From: Bufo bufo | Lineage: Eukaryota; Chordata; Amphibia; Anura; Bufonidae | Assembly: GCF_905171765.1 (NCBI RefSeq) | Contig: NC_053391.1 | Location: 192,582,559 to 192,646,558, forward strand | Length of the DNA: 64,000 nt | Direction of reading: 5' to 3' | Shown here: one piece after another, positions 1-10,862 of the stretch | How the letters are laid out: each line of letters begins with the position of its first letter | How positions within the stretch are numbered: the stretch's first letter is position 1 | Position numbers and translations under genes: made by a program | The notes under the pieces: model-generated | Database searches by the model: none | Seen by the model: only the letters and a program-made list of their open reading frames with translations | Told to the model about the DNA's origin: nothing

Positions 1-127
1 GATGCATTCTGAACAGATCCTTATCATTCAGAATGCATTGGGGCTGAACTGATCCGTTTTGGGGCGCTTGTGAGAGCCCTGAAACGGATCACAAAAGCGG
101 ACCCAGAAACACCAGTGTGAAAGTAGC
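1..127. repeat. Right-hand part of a truncated MITE
   Basis: The segment ends in CAGTGTGAAAGTAGCC. That resembles the terminus of other frog-type fold-back elements here, for example the ends at 18638-18950 and the start at 61606. The left half lies outside the window. Internal short palindromes around gatccgtttt and aaacggatc fit a non-autonomous DNA transposon. No coding potential is seen. Confidence 0.45.
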
Positions 128-131
128 CTAA

Positions 132-539
132 AGCGGATGTCCACCTTTCTTGTGCTTTTTCAGACCCCCCAGTATGGCTGGATCCACCATGGTGAGCATA
201 CTTACATGATCCTCACTGCTGGGTTCCAGATCCACCCATCCTCTTCTTGCACTGCTGGTCCCATAGCTACCCACATCAACATCCTGTTTGATGTGGATCA
301 CGTGACAACGAATGACTGATTGCGACCCTGATGTGTCACATGGCTCAGTGACTTGACACATGGGTGACAGCGGTCACTTAATCCGCATCAAACAGGATGC
401 TGACACTAGGACCAGCAGTGCACAGGGGAAGTGGTGGAGCCGGAACCCAGCAGGGGGATCAGGTAAGTATGATCACCACTGTGAGTTCAGTCATGCTGCG
501 GGGGTCTGAAAAAAAGCACAAGAAAGATGGAAAACCCCT
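132..539. mobile_element. Fold-back MITE with TTAA-type target site
   Basis: The two halves are imperfect inverted copies: cctttcttgtgctttttcag near 143 is mirrored by ctgaaaaaaagcacaagaaag near 506. The flanks are CTAA (128-131) and TTAA (540-543), consistent with a TTAA target site of the piggyBac or Kolobok type with one mutation. It has no transposase. Family assignment is inference. Confidence 0.6.
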
Positions 540-545
540 TTAAGA

Positions 546-1064
546 AAACCACTCATCCACAGATTGAGTATGAGTGAGGTGTAATGTTCATGCATGCATT
601 TGTAAGAGTTCCAGCAAGCAATTTTTGTAAGAAAGAGGTCAGAAACATGGCAGTAATGCAGTGCTGCTTAAATTGAGTAAATCATAAAAACTAAGGGGGA
701 TATTTAGGGGTGCACAATCTATTTTAGTCTGGGGGCCGCATAGTCACATTGCTCTATTTCAAGGGGCCACAAGAAAAAAAATGTTGATCGACGCTGTGTA
801 ATAGGCCTATGCAAAGTGAAGGGAGTGGAATGATTGCTACTACAGTTATTGCTCCCTCATTCAGATCTATTGATTATTGGCAGTAGGTCCCTTATTACTC
901 AAGGACATGTGCTGCTGATAATCGGGTATTTTTCATTCTGATGAAAAATGCTAATTTTCCAACAAATGAGTAATTACTCGTTTATCAACTGATCGGCAGC
1001 ATGATTATATAGGCCAGTTATTAGGAATGAGCATTCCACGTAATTGACCTGAAAATCATGCAGG
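546..1064. other. Unassigned intergenic DNA
   Basis: I see no gene or complete element here. The stretch 840-1040 has weak self-complementarity (gatgaaaaatg near 938) typical of decayed MITEs, but no boundaries can be set. Confidence 0.4.
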
Positions 1065-1069
1065 CTTAA

Positions 1070-1457
1070 AGTGGTTGTCCGGTTTCTGGATGAAACAGGA
1101 CAACTCTCTGGATCAAGCTATAATGAAATACAGGTAAGTACTTATTGCCAGACCCCGCACTGCAGCTCCAGTCCTCCCAGCCAGGCTCTCTTTACCCGGC
1201 TGTAGCTGTGACATTATATTGACAGCAAGTGACCACTGTAGCCAATCACTGGCTTCTTTGGGTGCACCACTGAGGCCAATGATTGACTGCAGCGGCCACG
1301 TGTTGTTGACAATGTCATTGCTGCAGCCAGGAAAATAGAGCCCAGCTGGGAGAACAGGAGCAGCAGCATGGGCTCTGGCAGGTAAGCCCTTACCTATTAT
1401 TCATTGCTTCTTGAACAGGAAGGTTGTCCAGTTTCATCCAAAAACCAGACAAACCCT
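1070..1457. mobile_element. MITE with TTAA duplication
   Basis: Imperfect inverted termini of about 28 bp: ggttgtccggtttctggatg at 1073-1092 pairs with catccaaaaaccagacaaac near 1435-1454. TTAA lies immediately outside both ends (1066-1069 and 1458-1461), the signature of piggyBac or Kolobok superfamilies. There is no ORF, so it is non-autonomous. Confidence 0.7.
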
Positions 1458-2021
1458 TTAAGTTCCAAGATTTCCTTCCATTCTGCCTCCTATTCATAAA
1501 TGAGTGCTTTCCTTCACTGCAGAGGACGGCACTCATTGGTTATTACCGCCTGCTGTGCCAGAGTTAAATCTAAGCGACCAGTGCCCTGCTATAAGCAGCA
1601 AGTTTTTTTTGCTTATTAGCAGGAAAAGCGCTCATTGGTTAACCCTTTAATGGCCAGGCCTGCAAAGGCCTTAATAACCAGACACTTTTTTGTGAATTAG
1701 CACATGTGGTTGTTTAACGGTTAAAACTTGTTAAAGGAAATATTAATTATTAATATTTTGGGTTAATATCAATAATTTATATTCATAAATAGGCGTGAGT
1801 CATCTATTGATGACTCCGCCTATTTATACTATAAGTACAACTACCTGTTGCTATACCTTTCTGTGAACTACGTGCGATGGATTATTACAGTGGCGACCAA
1901 AAGAACTATAAACTGCATATTGAACAATAAAGGAATTTATTAAACAAATACAAGTTTACAGTCTATTATTATTGATATATCTATATATATATTTATATCA
2001 CTGGTTATATAAATATATATA

Positions 2022-2906
2022 CAGTACAGACCAAAAGTTTGGACACACCTTCTCATTCAAAGAGTTTTCTTTATTTTCATGACTATGAAGGCATCAAAAC
2101 TATGAATTAACACATGTGGAATTATATACATAACAAAGAAGTGTGAAACAACTGAAAATATGTCATATTCTAGGTTCTTCAAAGTAGCCACCTTTTGCTT
2201 TGATTACTGCTTTGCACACTCTTGGCATTCTCTTGATGAGCTTCAAGAGGTAGTCCCCTGAAATGGTCTTCCAACAGTCTTGAAGGAGTTCCCAGAGATG
2301 CTTAGCACTTGTTGGCCCTTTTGCCTTCACTCTGCGGTCCAGCTCACCCCAAACCATCTCGATTGGGTTCAGCTCCGGTGACTGTGGAGGCCAGGTCATC
2401 TGGCGCAGCACCCCATCACTCTCCTTCATGGTCAAATAGCCCTTACTTTCAAAGTTTTCCCAATTTTTCGGCTGACTGACTGACCTTCATTTCTTAAAGT
2501 AATGATGGCCACTCGTTTCAGTAGGACTATCAGCTGTGTATCCACCTGACTTCTCCTCAACGCAACTGATGGTCCCAACCCCATTTATAGGGCAAGAAAT
2601 CCCACTTATTAAACCTGACAGGGCACACCTGTGAAGTGAAAACCATTTCAGGGGACTACCTCTTGAAGCTCATCAAGAGAATGCCAAGAGTGTGCAAAGC
2701 AGTAATCAAAGCAAAAGGTGGCTACTTTGAAGAACCTAGAATATGACATATTTTCAGTCGTTCACACTTGTTTGTTATGTATATAATTCCACATGTGTTA
2801 ATTCATAGTTTTGATGCCTTCAGTGTGAATCTACAATTTTCATAGTCAAGAAAATAAAGAAAACTCTTTGAATGAGAAGGTGTGTCCAAACTTTTGGTCT
2901 GTACTG
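2022..2906 (-). mobile_element. X1: non-autonomous Tc1-like element
   Basis: Termini are CAGTACAGACCAAAAG and its complement, flanked by TA on both sides (2020-2021 and 2907-2908), the Tc1/mariner target. The last roughly 250 bp of each side are inverted copies, so a C-terminal piece of transposase coding sequence is present twice in opposite orientation. Sister copies are at 11997 and 23273. It is inserted in the 3' LTR of the composite retroelement. Confidence 0.85.
2163..2435 (-). pseudogene. Tc1 transposase, C-terminal remnant (X1)
   Basis: A 90-codon minus-strand frame contains the Tc1 catalytic end motif, here SPELNPIEMVW, and the C-terminal lysine-rich KAVIKAKGGYFEEP. The DNA-binding and first two catalytic aspartate regions are gone. 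The consensus SPDLNP has become SPELNP. It cannot encode an active enzyme. Confidence 0.8.
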
Positions 2907-3429
2907 TACATATAGACACAAACCTCAATACATTAACAACACTATAAAACCTGACTATGCTAACACAACACAATCTACTATTCCACCCCACAAACTATCT
3001 AAACATATACTCACTTACACACATAAATATCATCACGCCTGCAGTCAAGTACACGTGGGCTGGCCCGGTGATATGACATCACCGCACCAGCCCGCACGTC
3101 CTCGTGCGCGCTTCCAGGCGGAGGTTTGCTTTGAGTGGTAATTACTGCGCCGGAGGTACGCGGCATACAAGGGCAGAAGAGCCCTTTGTTCCCCTGTCTT
3201 TGTAATGCAAAGCATCTCCGGCCCTGCTGGAGGTGCTATCAAAAGGCAGCGGATCTCTATTGATCCTCTGTCTTTTGAAGTGACGAAACTGGACACAATT
3301 GTCCAGTTATCGGCACCTCCCCCCTGCAGGCGCGCTGGTATGCGCCCGCAGAAGGATTCCTCAGCTTGGGGGGGCACCCATAACTGGGGAATATCTTGGC
3401 CACATTTAGATCTAAGTATATATATATAT

Positions 3430-3957
3430 TGTGACACAGTGAAGGGTATTGTCTGGGAAAACAGGTATTTTCCTACCAGTGTGTGCTGCTGGACTGATTG
3501 GCGGCCAGGTGGGGTCAAACACCGGACCTGATCTCAGGTGCCGGTCCTGGGTTTGGCAATACCTAGCTGCCTTTAAAAGACAGCTGGGTTCAGAAGAAAG
3601 AAGTCTGTGTTGGGATCTGAGGTTTTGTGCTGGACTGCAGGGCTGAGACCCATGTGCAGGGAGAACATGCCCATTAAAGCCTTCTGTGGACTACTGGAGG
3701 CAGAACTGCCAACAAGGTGACTTGTGCACTATAAACTTTCCAATGTGTGGGAATTAACACCAAAGACTGCAAAGTGACATGTTCTGTGCAAATTGACCTT
3801 TCCATTTGTGTGTGAATTAACATCAAAGACTGCAATGTGACGTGTTGTTTTGTGCAACTGCCGCAAGTGTGAATAAACACTGAAGTTTGAGTTAAGAACT
3901 TGTATTTTGCCTTTGTACTGCGTCCTCTTACCCTATCTACCAGAGCGAAACCCCACA
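3430..3957 (+). mobile_element. Solo LTR in the retroelement's LTR
   Basis: The sequence starts TGTGACACAGTG, ends AACCCCACA, and is flanked by atat on both sides, a 4-bp duplication that is weak evidence inside an AT tract. It contains a TTTAAAAG promoter-like box near 3572 and AATAAACACTG near 3872, in the order expected for a plus-strand LTR. A degenerate tandem duplication (caaagactgcaa) lies at 3720-3850. No internal coding region is present, so it is a recombinant solo LTR. Confidence 0.7.
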
Positions 3958-3979
3958 ATATATAGATAATTGGGGCATA

Positions 3980-3980
<1 letters not shown>

Positions 3981-4024
<44 letters not shown>

Positions 4025-4074
4025 CATACAAATATATCATATATGGACTGGGCTCATATACAGAGGACCCATCC

Positions 4075-4110
<36 letters not shown>
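3981..4110. repeat. TA microsatellite tracts
   Basis: Two long (TA)n runs, 3981-4022 and 4079-4110, flank a short unique piece of LTR. The second directly abuts the left end of Y1. TA is the target of Tc1/mariner elements, which explains why several have inserted here. Confidence 0.9.
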
Positions 4111-4113
<3 letters not shown>

Positions 4114-5466
4114 TGCGTGCAGACTTATTAGGCAAATGAGTATTTTGACCACATCATCCTCTTTATGCATGTTGTCTTTCTCCAAGCTGTATAGGCTCGA
4201 AAGCCTACTACCAATTAAGCATATTAGGTGATGTGCATCTCTGTAATATATTAGGTGTGCATAATTATTAGGCAACTTCCTTTCCTTTGGCAAAATGGGT
4301 CAAAAGAAGGACTTGACAGGCTCAGAAAAGTCAAAAATAGTGAGATATCTTGCAGAGGGATGCAGCACTCTTAAAATTGCAAAGCTTCTGAAGCGTGATC
4401 ATCGAACAATCAAGCGTTTCATTCAAAATAGTCAACAGGGTCGCAAGAAGCGTGTGGAAAAACCAAGGCGCAAAATAACTGCCCATGAACTGAGAAAAGT
4501 CAAGCGTGCAGCTGCCAAGATGCCACTTGCCACCAGTTTGGCCATATTTCAGAGCTGCAACATCACTGGAGTGCCCAAAAGCACAAGGTGTGCAATACTC
4601 AGAGACATGGCCAAGGTAAGAAAGGCTGAAAGACGACCACCACTGAACAAGACACACAAGCTGAAACATCAAGACTGGGCCAAGAAATATCTCAAGACTG
4701 ATTTTTCTAAGGTTTTATGGACTGATGAAATGAGAGTGAGTCTTGATGGGCCAGATGGATGGGCCCGTGGCTGGATTGGTAAAGGGCAGAGAGCTCCAGT
4801 CCGATTCAGACGCCAGCAAGGTGGAGGTGGAGTACTGGTTTGGGCTGGTATCATCAAAGATGAGCTTGTGGGGCCTTTTCGGGTTGAGGATGGAGTCAAG
4901 CTCAACTCCCAGTCCTACTGCCAGTTTCTGGAAGACACCTTGTTCAAGCAGTGGTACAGGAAGAAGTCTGCATCCTTCAAGAAAAACATGATTTTCATGC
5001 AGGACAATGCTCCATCACACGCGTCCAAGTACTCCACAGCGTGGCTGGCAAGAAAGGGTATAAAAGAAGAAAATCTAATGACATGGCCTCCTTGTTCACC
5101 TGATCTGAACCCCATTGAGAACCTGTGGTCCATCATCAAATGTGAGATTTACAAGGAGGGAAAACAGTACACCTCTCTGAACAGTGTCTGGGAGGCTGTG
5201 GTTGCTGCTGCACGCAATGTTGATGGTGAACAGATCAAAACACTGACAGAATCCATGGATGGCAGGCTTTTGAGTGTCCTTGCAAAGAAAGGTGGCTATA
5301 TTGGTCACTGATTTGTTTTTGTTTTGTTTTTGAATGTCAGAAATGTATATTTGTGAATGTTGAGATGTTATATTGGTTTCACTGGTAAAAATATGTTGCC
5401 TAATAATTATGGACAGTAATAAAATTAATCCTCAAAAATACAACTTGCCTAATAATTCTGCACTCC

Positions 5467-5469
<3 letters not shown>
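4111..5469 (+). mobile_element. Y1: Tc1/mariner transposon with intact transposase
   Basis: The ends are CACTGCGTGCAG on the left and CTCCCTG on the right, both flanked by TA. Compared with Y4 it has two internal non-coding deletions. One of about 40 bp lies just before the inner left repeat near 4240. The other, about 170 bp near 5390-5415, shortens the distance between the inner and outer right repeats. Coding sequence 4295-5311 is complete. Confidence 0.9.
4295..5311 (+). CDS. DD37E Tc1/mariner transposase (Y1)
   Basis: An uninterrupted 338-codon frame without introns. The enzyme would cut and paste its own element at TA sites in the nucleus. Residues about 8-45 form a helix-turn-helix-like segment, followed by a basic linker (RKKRVEKPRRK, 50-60) at the place of the GRPR motif, then a second helical DNA-binding segment up to about 110. 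The catalytic triad is visible as D144 (LWTDEM), D237 (MQDNAP) and E275 (PDLNPIENLW). The last two are 37 residues apart, not 34 as in classical Tc1. That spacing fits the vertebrate DD37E group, to which the TRT family belongs; the family name is inference. The copy differs from the other three at residue 171 (F instead of L). Length is typical of Tc1 enzymes. Confidence 0.93.
   Translation: MGQKKDLTGSEKSKIVRYLAEGCSTLKIAKLLKRDHRTIKRFIQNSQQGRKKRVEKPRRKITAHELRKVKRAAAKMPLATSLAIFQSCNITGVPKSTRCAILRDMAKVRKAERRPPLNKTHKLKHQDWAKKYLKTDFSKVLWTDEMRVSLDGPDGWARGWIGKGQRAPVRFRRQQGGGGVLVWAGIIKDELVGPFRVEDGVKLNSQSYCQFLEDTLFKQWYRKKSASFKKNMIFMQDNAPSHASKYSTAWLARKGIKEENLMTWPPCSPDLNPIENLWSIIKCEIYKEGKQYTSLNSVWEAVVAAARNVDGEQIKTLTESMDGRLLSVLAKKGGYIGH

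Positions 5470-5497
<28 letters not shown>
5470..5497. repeat. (TA)n spacer between Y1 and Y2
   Basis: A pure TA run of 28 bp separates the right ends of Y1 and Y2. The two elements lie tail to tail, so together with the spacer they form an interrupted inverted repeat of nearly 3 kb. Confidence 0.95.
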
Positions 5498-5500
<3 letters not shown>

Positions 5501-7060
5501 GGAGTGCAGAATTATTAGGCAAGTTGTATTTTTGAGGATTAATTTTATTATTGAACAACAACCATGTTCTCAATGAACCCAAGAAACTCATTAATATCAA
5601 AGCTGAATATTTTTGGAAGTAGTTTTTAGTTTGTTTTTAGTTTTAGCTATTTTAGGGGGATATCTGTGTGCGCAGGTGACTATTACTGTCCATAATTATT
5701 AGGCAACTTAACAAAAAACAAATATATACCCATTTCAATTATTTATTTTTACCAGTGAAACCAATATAACATCTCAACATTCACAAATATACATTTCTGA
5801 CATTCAAAAACAAAACAAAAACAAATCAGTGACCAATATAGCCACCTTTCTTTGCAAGGACACTCAAAAGCCTGCCATCCATGGATTCTGTCAGTGTTTT
5901 GATCTGTTCACCATCAACATTGCGTGCAGCAGCAACCACAGCCTCCCAGACACTGTTCAGAGAGGTGTACTGTTTTCCCTCCTTGTAAATCTCACATTTT
6001 ATGATGGACCACAGGTTCTCAATGGGGTTCAGATCAGGTGAACAAGGAGGCCATGTCATTAGATTTTCTTCTTTAATACCCTTTCTTGCCAGCCACGCTG
6101 TGGAGTACTTGGACGCGTGTGATGGAGCATTGTCCTGCATGAAAATCATGTTTTTCTTGAAGGATGCAGACTTCCTCTTGTACCACTGCTTGAACAAGGT
6201 GTCTTCCAGAAACTGGCAGTAGGACTGGGAGTTGAGCTTGACTCCATCCTCAACCCGAAAAGGCCCCACAAGCTCATCTTTGATGATACCAGCCCAAACC
6301 AGTACTCCACCTCCACCTTGCTGGCGTCTGAGTCGGACTGGAGCTCTCTGCCCTTTACCAATCCAGCCACGGGCCCATCCATCTGGCCCATCAAGACTCA
6401 CTCTCATTTCATCAGTCCATAAAACCTTAAAAAAATCAGTCTTGAGATATTTCTTGGCCCAGTCTTGATGTTTCAGCTTGTGTGTCTTGTTCAGTGGTGG
6501 TCGTCTTTCAGCCTTTCTTACCTTGGCCATGTCTCTGAGTATTGCACACCTTGTGCTTTTGGGCACTCCAGTGATGTTGCAGCTCTGAAATATGGCCAAA
6601 CTGGTGGCAAGTGGCATCTTGGCAGCTGCACGCTTGACTTTTCTCAGTTCATGGGCAGTTATTTTGCGCCTTGGTTTTTCCACACGCTTCTTGCGACCCT
6701 GTTGACTATTTTGAATGAAACGCTTGATTGTTCGATGATCACGCTTCAGAAGCTTTGCAATTTTAAGAGTGCTGCATCCCTCTGCAAGATATCTCACTAT
6801 TTTTGACTTTTCTGAGCCTGTCAAGTGCTTCTTTTGACCCATTTTGCCAAAGGAAAGGAAGTTGCCTAATAATTATGCACACCTAATATAGGGTGTTGAT
6901 GTCATTAGACCACACCCCTTCTCATTACAGAGATGCACATCACCTAATATGCTTAATTGGTAGTAGGCTTTCGAGCCTATACAGCTTGGAGTAAGACAAC
7001 ATGCATAAAGAGGATGATGTGGTCAAAATACTCATTTGCCTAATAAGTCTGCACGCAGTG
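5498..7060 (-). mobile_element. Y2: Tc1/mariner transposon with intact transposase
   Basis: The element is 1563 bp, flanked by TA at 5496-5497 and 7061-7062, in opposite orientation to Y1. It keeps both terminal and both inner repeats that Y1 has partly lost. The retroelement LTR resumes directly after it. Confidence 0.93.
5826..6842 (-). CDS. DD37E Tc1/mariner transposase (Y2)
   Basis: A full 338-codon frame with the same D144, D237 and E275 as Y1. Private differences from Y4 are D6H, S138F (just before the first catalytic aspartate), R222K and K223R. S138F is the only one close to the active site and might weaken the enzyme. No stops or frameshifts. Confidence 0.92.
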   Translation of the reverse strand: MGQKKHLTGSEKSKIVRYLAEGCSTLKIAKLLKRDHRTIKRFIQNSQQGRKKRVEKPRRKITAHELRKVKRAAAKMPLATSLAIFQSCNITGVPKSTRCAILRDMAKVRKAERRPPLNKTHKLKHQDWAKKYLKTDFFKVLWTDEMRVSLDGPDGWARGWIGKGQRAPVRLRRQQGGGGVLVWAGIIKDELVGPFRVEDGVKLNSQSYCQFLEDTLFKQWYKRKSASFKKNMIFMQDNAPSHASKYSTAWLARKGIKEENLMTWPPCSPDLNPIENLWSIIKCEIYKEGKQYTSLNSVWEAVVAAARNVDGEQIKTLTESMDGRLLSVLAKKGGYIGH

Positions 7061-7165
7061 TAAATATAGGGGATATACCCATATACAATGAGCCCCACTG
7101 GCCATACAGGGCCAATTTACATATATATGTATATATTAGACATATACATACATATCCCCCTGTTA

Positions 7166-9492
7166 TCGAGAACACGACAATAAAGTTAGAGGGAAGGGTT
7201 GGGATATTTTTGCCTTCTCAACCCCACTCACTGTTGGCATCAGTTCAGGAAGGACTGAAGTATAATCTGGCCCTTATGTACCTAGACATCGCCCATCGCG
7301 ACTGACACCTCCGACCTGCCCTTCAACGTAACCAAACGTCTCCATCCACAGAATACACTGTCTTCTCTCTGGATAACTTTCTTGGCTGCTGTCAGTGTCA
7401 ACCTTCAGATTTCAGCCACTCCCAATGTAGTCTTTTTCTGACTCGGGAATGGCTTCCCCCTCACAATCTCTAGGTCGACCCATGTAGCACCTCCTCCTTT
7501 CTGGGGTACAGTCAACCATGGAATGGCCTCCATTTGGCATCGACCCGACTTTCATTCGACACTTCTTCTTTCATCTTGATTGAAGCATTGAGGAAGTTGT
7601 CAGTGTCGATCTTCAAGTTTTAGCCGCTACTTCTGAGATGGCTTTATCTGACACTTCTTCTTTCATCTTGATGGAAGAATCTCTCGTTGAGGAGGTTCTC
7701 CCATGGACAGATATGTGGGTCTTTACAAGGCAGGTCAGAATTTCTTGAGTAAGAGGTGATGTCATAGTACCTAAATTCTAACTGCTGGAAAGAACACCGC
7801 ACTAACTCACATTCAGTCCAACCCTTACGAACTTCACCGTTCTTAGGGTTAAGGTGGCAAACAACTAGTAGAGGAGGGGGCCTGTCCCTAGGGGATCTAC
7901 TCTTTTCCCCATTCACACAAAAACAGATCATCATCCCTCCCCCACCCAACACTTCCAAACCTATATGACAGTGATATAAAAAATACAAATACGACATTAT
8001 GGGGTTTCAGGACCAGTTTGAAATCCTGTCCCGAACACCCATAACCATACATATAAGTCCTAAGGCTTCTGGACTTCTCAGAAGTTAGACCCTGAACCTA
8101 CTCCTTCGCTGTTTCTAATGTCCATGAGGTACCTGTCTTCAGGATTTTACTGTAGTTACGTCCTGAGCCTCCTTCTCCGGTTAGCTTTGTGAAGTTCTGT
8201 CTGGTTCTGGTGTAACTGGCTAGCAAGTCCCTTGACCCTCCGGTCACAGTCCCATGTAGAGGATGATAACCAGAACCAGTAGAACTTTCACCGGGTGTAT
8301 CAAGAGATTGTAAAGCCTTTGGACTGTAGCCGAATAGACTCTCCCACCATGAAACCTTGGAGTTCTTTTCTAAGGCATGGGAGATCCCTGTTATCCTGTA
8401 ATGCTCCCACTGGATTGTTGCTGAGTTCTCAGTCTCTTGAAGACCTCTGATAATTTCTTCTTTGCGGAAGTCTAATAAGAGTCGCTGGAGCTGACTGCCA
8501 AACCGAGTGGGATCCTCTGGAGCCTCACGAGGGTGTCAGGGCGGCTATCAGGTCTCTTCTCTGGCGTCATCGGGATTTTTCCTTCTGCTATATTGTACCC
8601 ATTCCTAGGACAGAATAAAATGCCCTGCGCTCCAGGGGGGATTTTCCCCTCATGGTGCAATTAATTGCCAAATACCCACACCAATACCTTTGACTCTAGT
8701 GAAGAGAAAGGTATTGGACTGACCTTCATCTCACAGAACCCCTTGTTATCCCAACACTGGTGTCTGAGCACCCAACCATCAGAGGATCGCATCCTCTGCT
8801 ACACATCCATCTGTACCAACAAATAAGGATGACCACCCTAATAGGTTAGGATATCCGAGGGGAGCTGTGGACAAAGCACCATCTTGTAATTGATGGCACT
8901 GTATCTTTGCCTTACTCATGTGTACTCAGGCTGATTTCCCCCTGTTAACCTATCCTGTGGAGGCCAGTAGAGTCCATGGCATAGGCCATGCCTTGACTCT
9001 TTAGGACTCCACAACACAAAATACAGGCCACACTCTGCTGTCAATCACTCTGAGTCCAACCTCAATCAGAGCTGTGTTACCTGATCGGACTAGAAAGTAA
9101 GTGCATAGTGCAACATCACACCAATGTTGTCTGTCCGCCCCAGTCCCCAGTATAACACAGCCCTACCGAAAACCTTGAGCAAAACAGTGTTACCTGTCCG
9201 GATCTGAGACCTTGGCTGCACAGAATAACATCACGCTATACCGTGTGAAAATGTTACCTGTCCGCAAACCAACACCTTCCTCAGTCCACAGTATAACACA
9301 GTCCTACTCAAAGGAGACGCAAGAATAAATTAAAAAAACAGCAGTAACTGGACTCACAGCGGGGAATGCAAACTAAACAAATCAGCAGGGCGAAGCGGAT
9401 TATGCTGCTGAGAGGTAACCCCTTTATGGCCAAGCTAACTAGGCCCTACTGCACAATGTGTTACCTGGCTATTGCTACGGGACACATTGCAA
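7166..9492 (-). other. Internal region of the retroelement without recognisable pol
   Basis: No reading frame with reverse transcriptase, integrase or protease motifs is visible on either strand. The longest minus-strand frame (7644-7997, 117 codons, eight cysteines) matches nothing I recognise and may be chance. The 12-mer GTTACCTGTCCG occurs exactly at 9189-9200 and 9253-9264, and again in the leader at 10719-10730. Confidence 0.5.
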
Positions 9493-10633
9493 TTACTTGC
9501 ACAAGGACATTTTTCTTGCAATGTGTCCTTTGTTCCCACACCTGAAACACCTGACTTGGCTATCTGTCCTGTGTGTTTTGTGCTTACCTGATTCGCAATG
9601 TTTCACTATATGACCTAAGCCAGCACATGCAAAACATCTGATGTTTGCCCTGCATGGCTTAGGTCTGTCTACACTGCCGTCGTGCTCCCTTCTCCTGAAC
9701 TGTTCCATCCAAAGTCAGGGAACAATCTCTGTTATTCTGGATAGGCAAAAATTTTGGGAGATTTGGCCTATCACAGACTGATCTCCCCCCTTTTTGCCCT
9801 GGACAGGGCAAAATTTTTGGAGATTCTGGCCCTGAATTTAAGGAAAAAGAAAGGCACCATTTATGAAAAATTTTGGATGACGTGTTGCAAACCAGTCATC
9901 AACTGGGACCTTGCAACAATCTCATCATTCAATTTGGCTACCATCACGTTAGTAGAGGTAGCCTGTTCCTTGAAGGCCTTGATCTCAGCATTCGACTAAG
10001 TCAACTGAGCCTCTATCTCCTCCTTTTGCCTCTGCAGCTCTACTAACTGTGACTCGGTCAACTGTAGACTATACATTCTCTGCCAGCTGTGCCCGCAATG
10101 CCAAAACCTGGTCTGAATTACTGGCACAGCGCTAGCAATGAATGGTCAAAAGAATTGTCTCTGTTGACCGAGACACCAGTGCAACATGCTTTGACTTGAA
10201 AATGCTGACCTCAAATGTATACGCAAGTTTGGCTAGCATCTGAAGCCATTTGGTTGTCTTGTTCAATACCATCCGTTTGTTAACACAGAGTTTGTAATAA
10301 CTACAAGCCTGTGCTAACAAATCGGACCACATTATTTCTGCTGACTTGTAAGTGGTGGGGAGGATGGGGTTAAATGTGCTGTGTTTAGCTAAAGTGTAGT
10401 AGTGTTGTTGAGAAGTCCATACCACGTTTTGTTGAGAAACCATCTTCTCTGGTGCTGTCTTTTCTTATCCTTGGTTTGCTTCTTGGAGGAGGTCCTCTAG
10501 TACCTGGAACACCTTCTCCTGTCCAGTCAAACTTCTTCTGATCAGCTCCAACGGCGATGGTTTTCTCCAAGCAGCTGTATGTGACTTCTTCTGTTGGCAC
10601 TCGCACGTGTTCAAGGTTCGTGTAAGACAACAA
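9493..10633 (-). pseudogene. Decayed gag with two CCHC zinc knuckles
   Basis: The minus strand carries Gag-like pieces in shifting frames. An N-terminal basic and proline-rich stretch lies at 10385-10633. A helical capsid-like stretch lies at 10132-10443. A glutamine- and glutamate-rich probable coiled coil with internal stops lies near 9880-10060. The nucleocapsid part at 9493-9708 has two knuckles: CFACAGLGHIVKHC with exact C-x2-C-x4-H-x4-C spacing, and CFRCGNKGHIARK followed by a displaced last cysteine. Zinc knuckles of this type bind retroelement RNA. Frameshifts and stops make it non-functional. It sits directly downstream of the 5' LTR and leader, as expected for gag. Confidence 0.75.
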
Positions 10634-10847
10634 AAAAATCGTTAAACTACAAAAATCAAAAGATTTAGGTTCTCTGCTGTAGATATTGCTCTGTGTTCAG
10701 CTCTAATTGAAGAACCGAGTTACCTGTCCGAACTATCAGGCCCTGGATGCTCAGAATCCACTGACCGCGTCTCTCTTGCCTGACTAGTTTACAGAGTAAG
10801 CGATTTTCTTCACCAAAGCCAAACACAGAAACAAATTCCAAGCAGTA

Positions 10848-10862
10848 GGCCTGGCTCGCCAA
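10848..10862 (-). promoter_or_regulatory. Primer-binding-site-like sequence
   Basis: On the minus strand the LTR ends TTTAACA and is followed at once by TTGGCGAGCCAGGCC, the position where a retroelement primer-binding site lies. I cannot assign the matching tRNA by eye. Confidence 0.45.

Larger units (their letters stand above)
1729..7165 (-). repeat. 3' LTR of the composite element, loaded with insertions
   Basis: This LTR matches 10863-14969 once four insertions are removed: X1 (2022-2906), a solo LTR (3430-3957), Y1 (4111-5469) and Y2 (5498-7060). It is AT-rich with long TA tracts at 3981-4022 and 4079-4110. Relative to the other LTR it lacks about 300 bp near 3030 and its inner terminus has diverged. 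The right boundary is therefore approximate, near the gggggat purine tract read on the minus strand around 7157. Confidence 0.7.

Noticed and set aside
3045..3518. 157-codon minus-strand frame and the overlapping 108-codon plus-strand frame
   Set aside because: Both lie in LTR sequence and run across the boundary of a solo LTR insertion at 3430, so they cannot be an original gene.
4331..4672. Minus-strand frames across Y transposase genes (also at 4669-4905, 6465-6806, 14242-14583, 34715-35056)
   Set aside because: They recur only because they are the opposite strand of the intact Y coding sequence. They have no protein-family features of their own.
7644..7997. 117-codon cysteine-containing minus-strand frame, considered as an env or pol remnant
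   Set aside because: No transmembrane segment, no catalytic motif and no recognisable similarity. Left as unassigned internal retroelement sequence.
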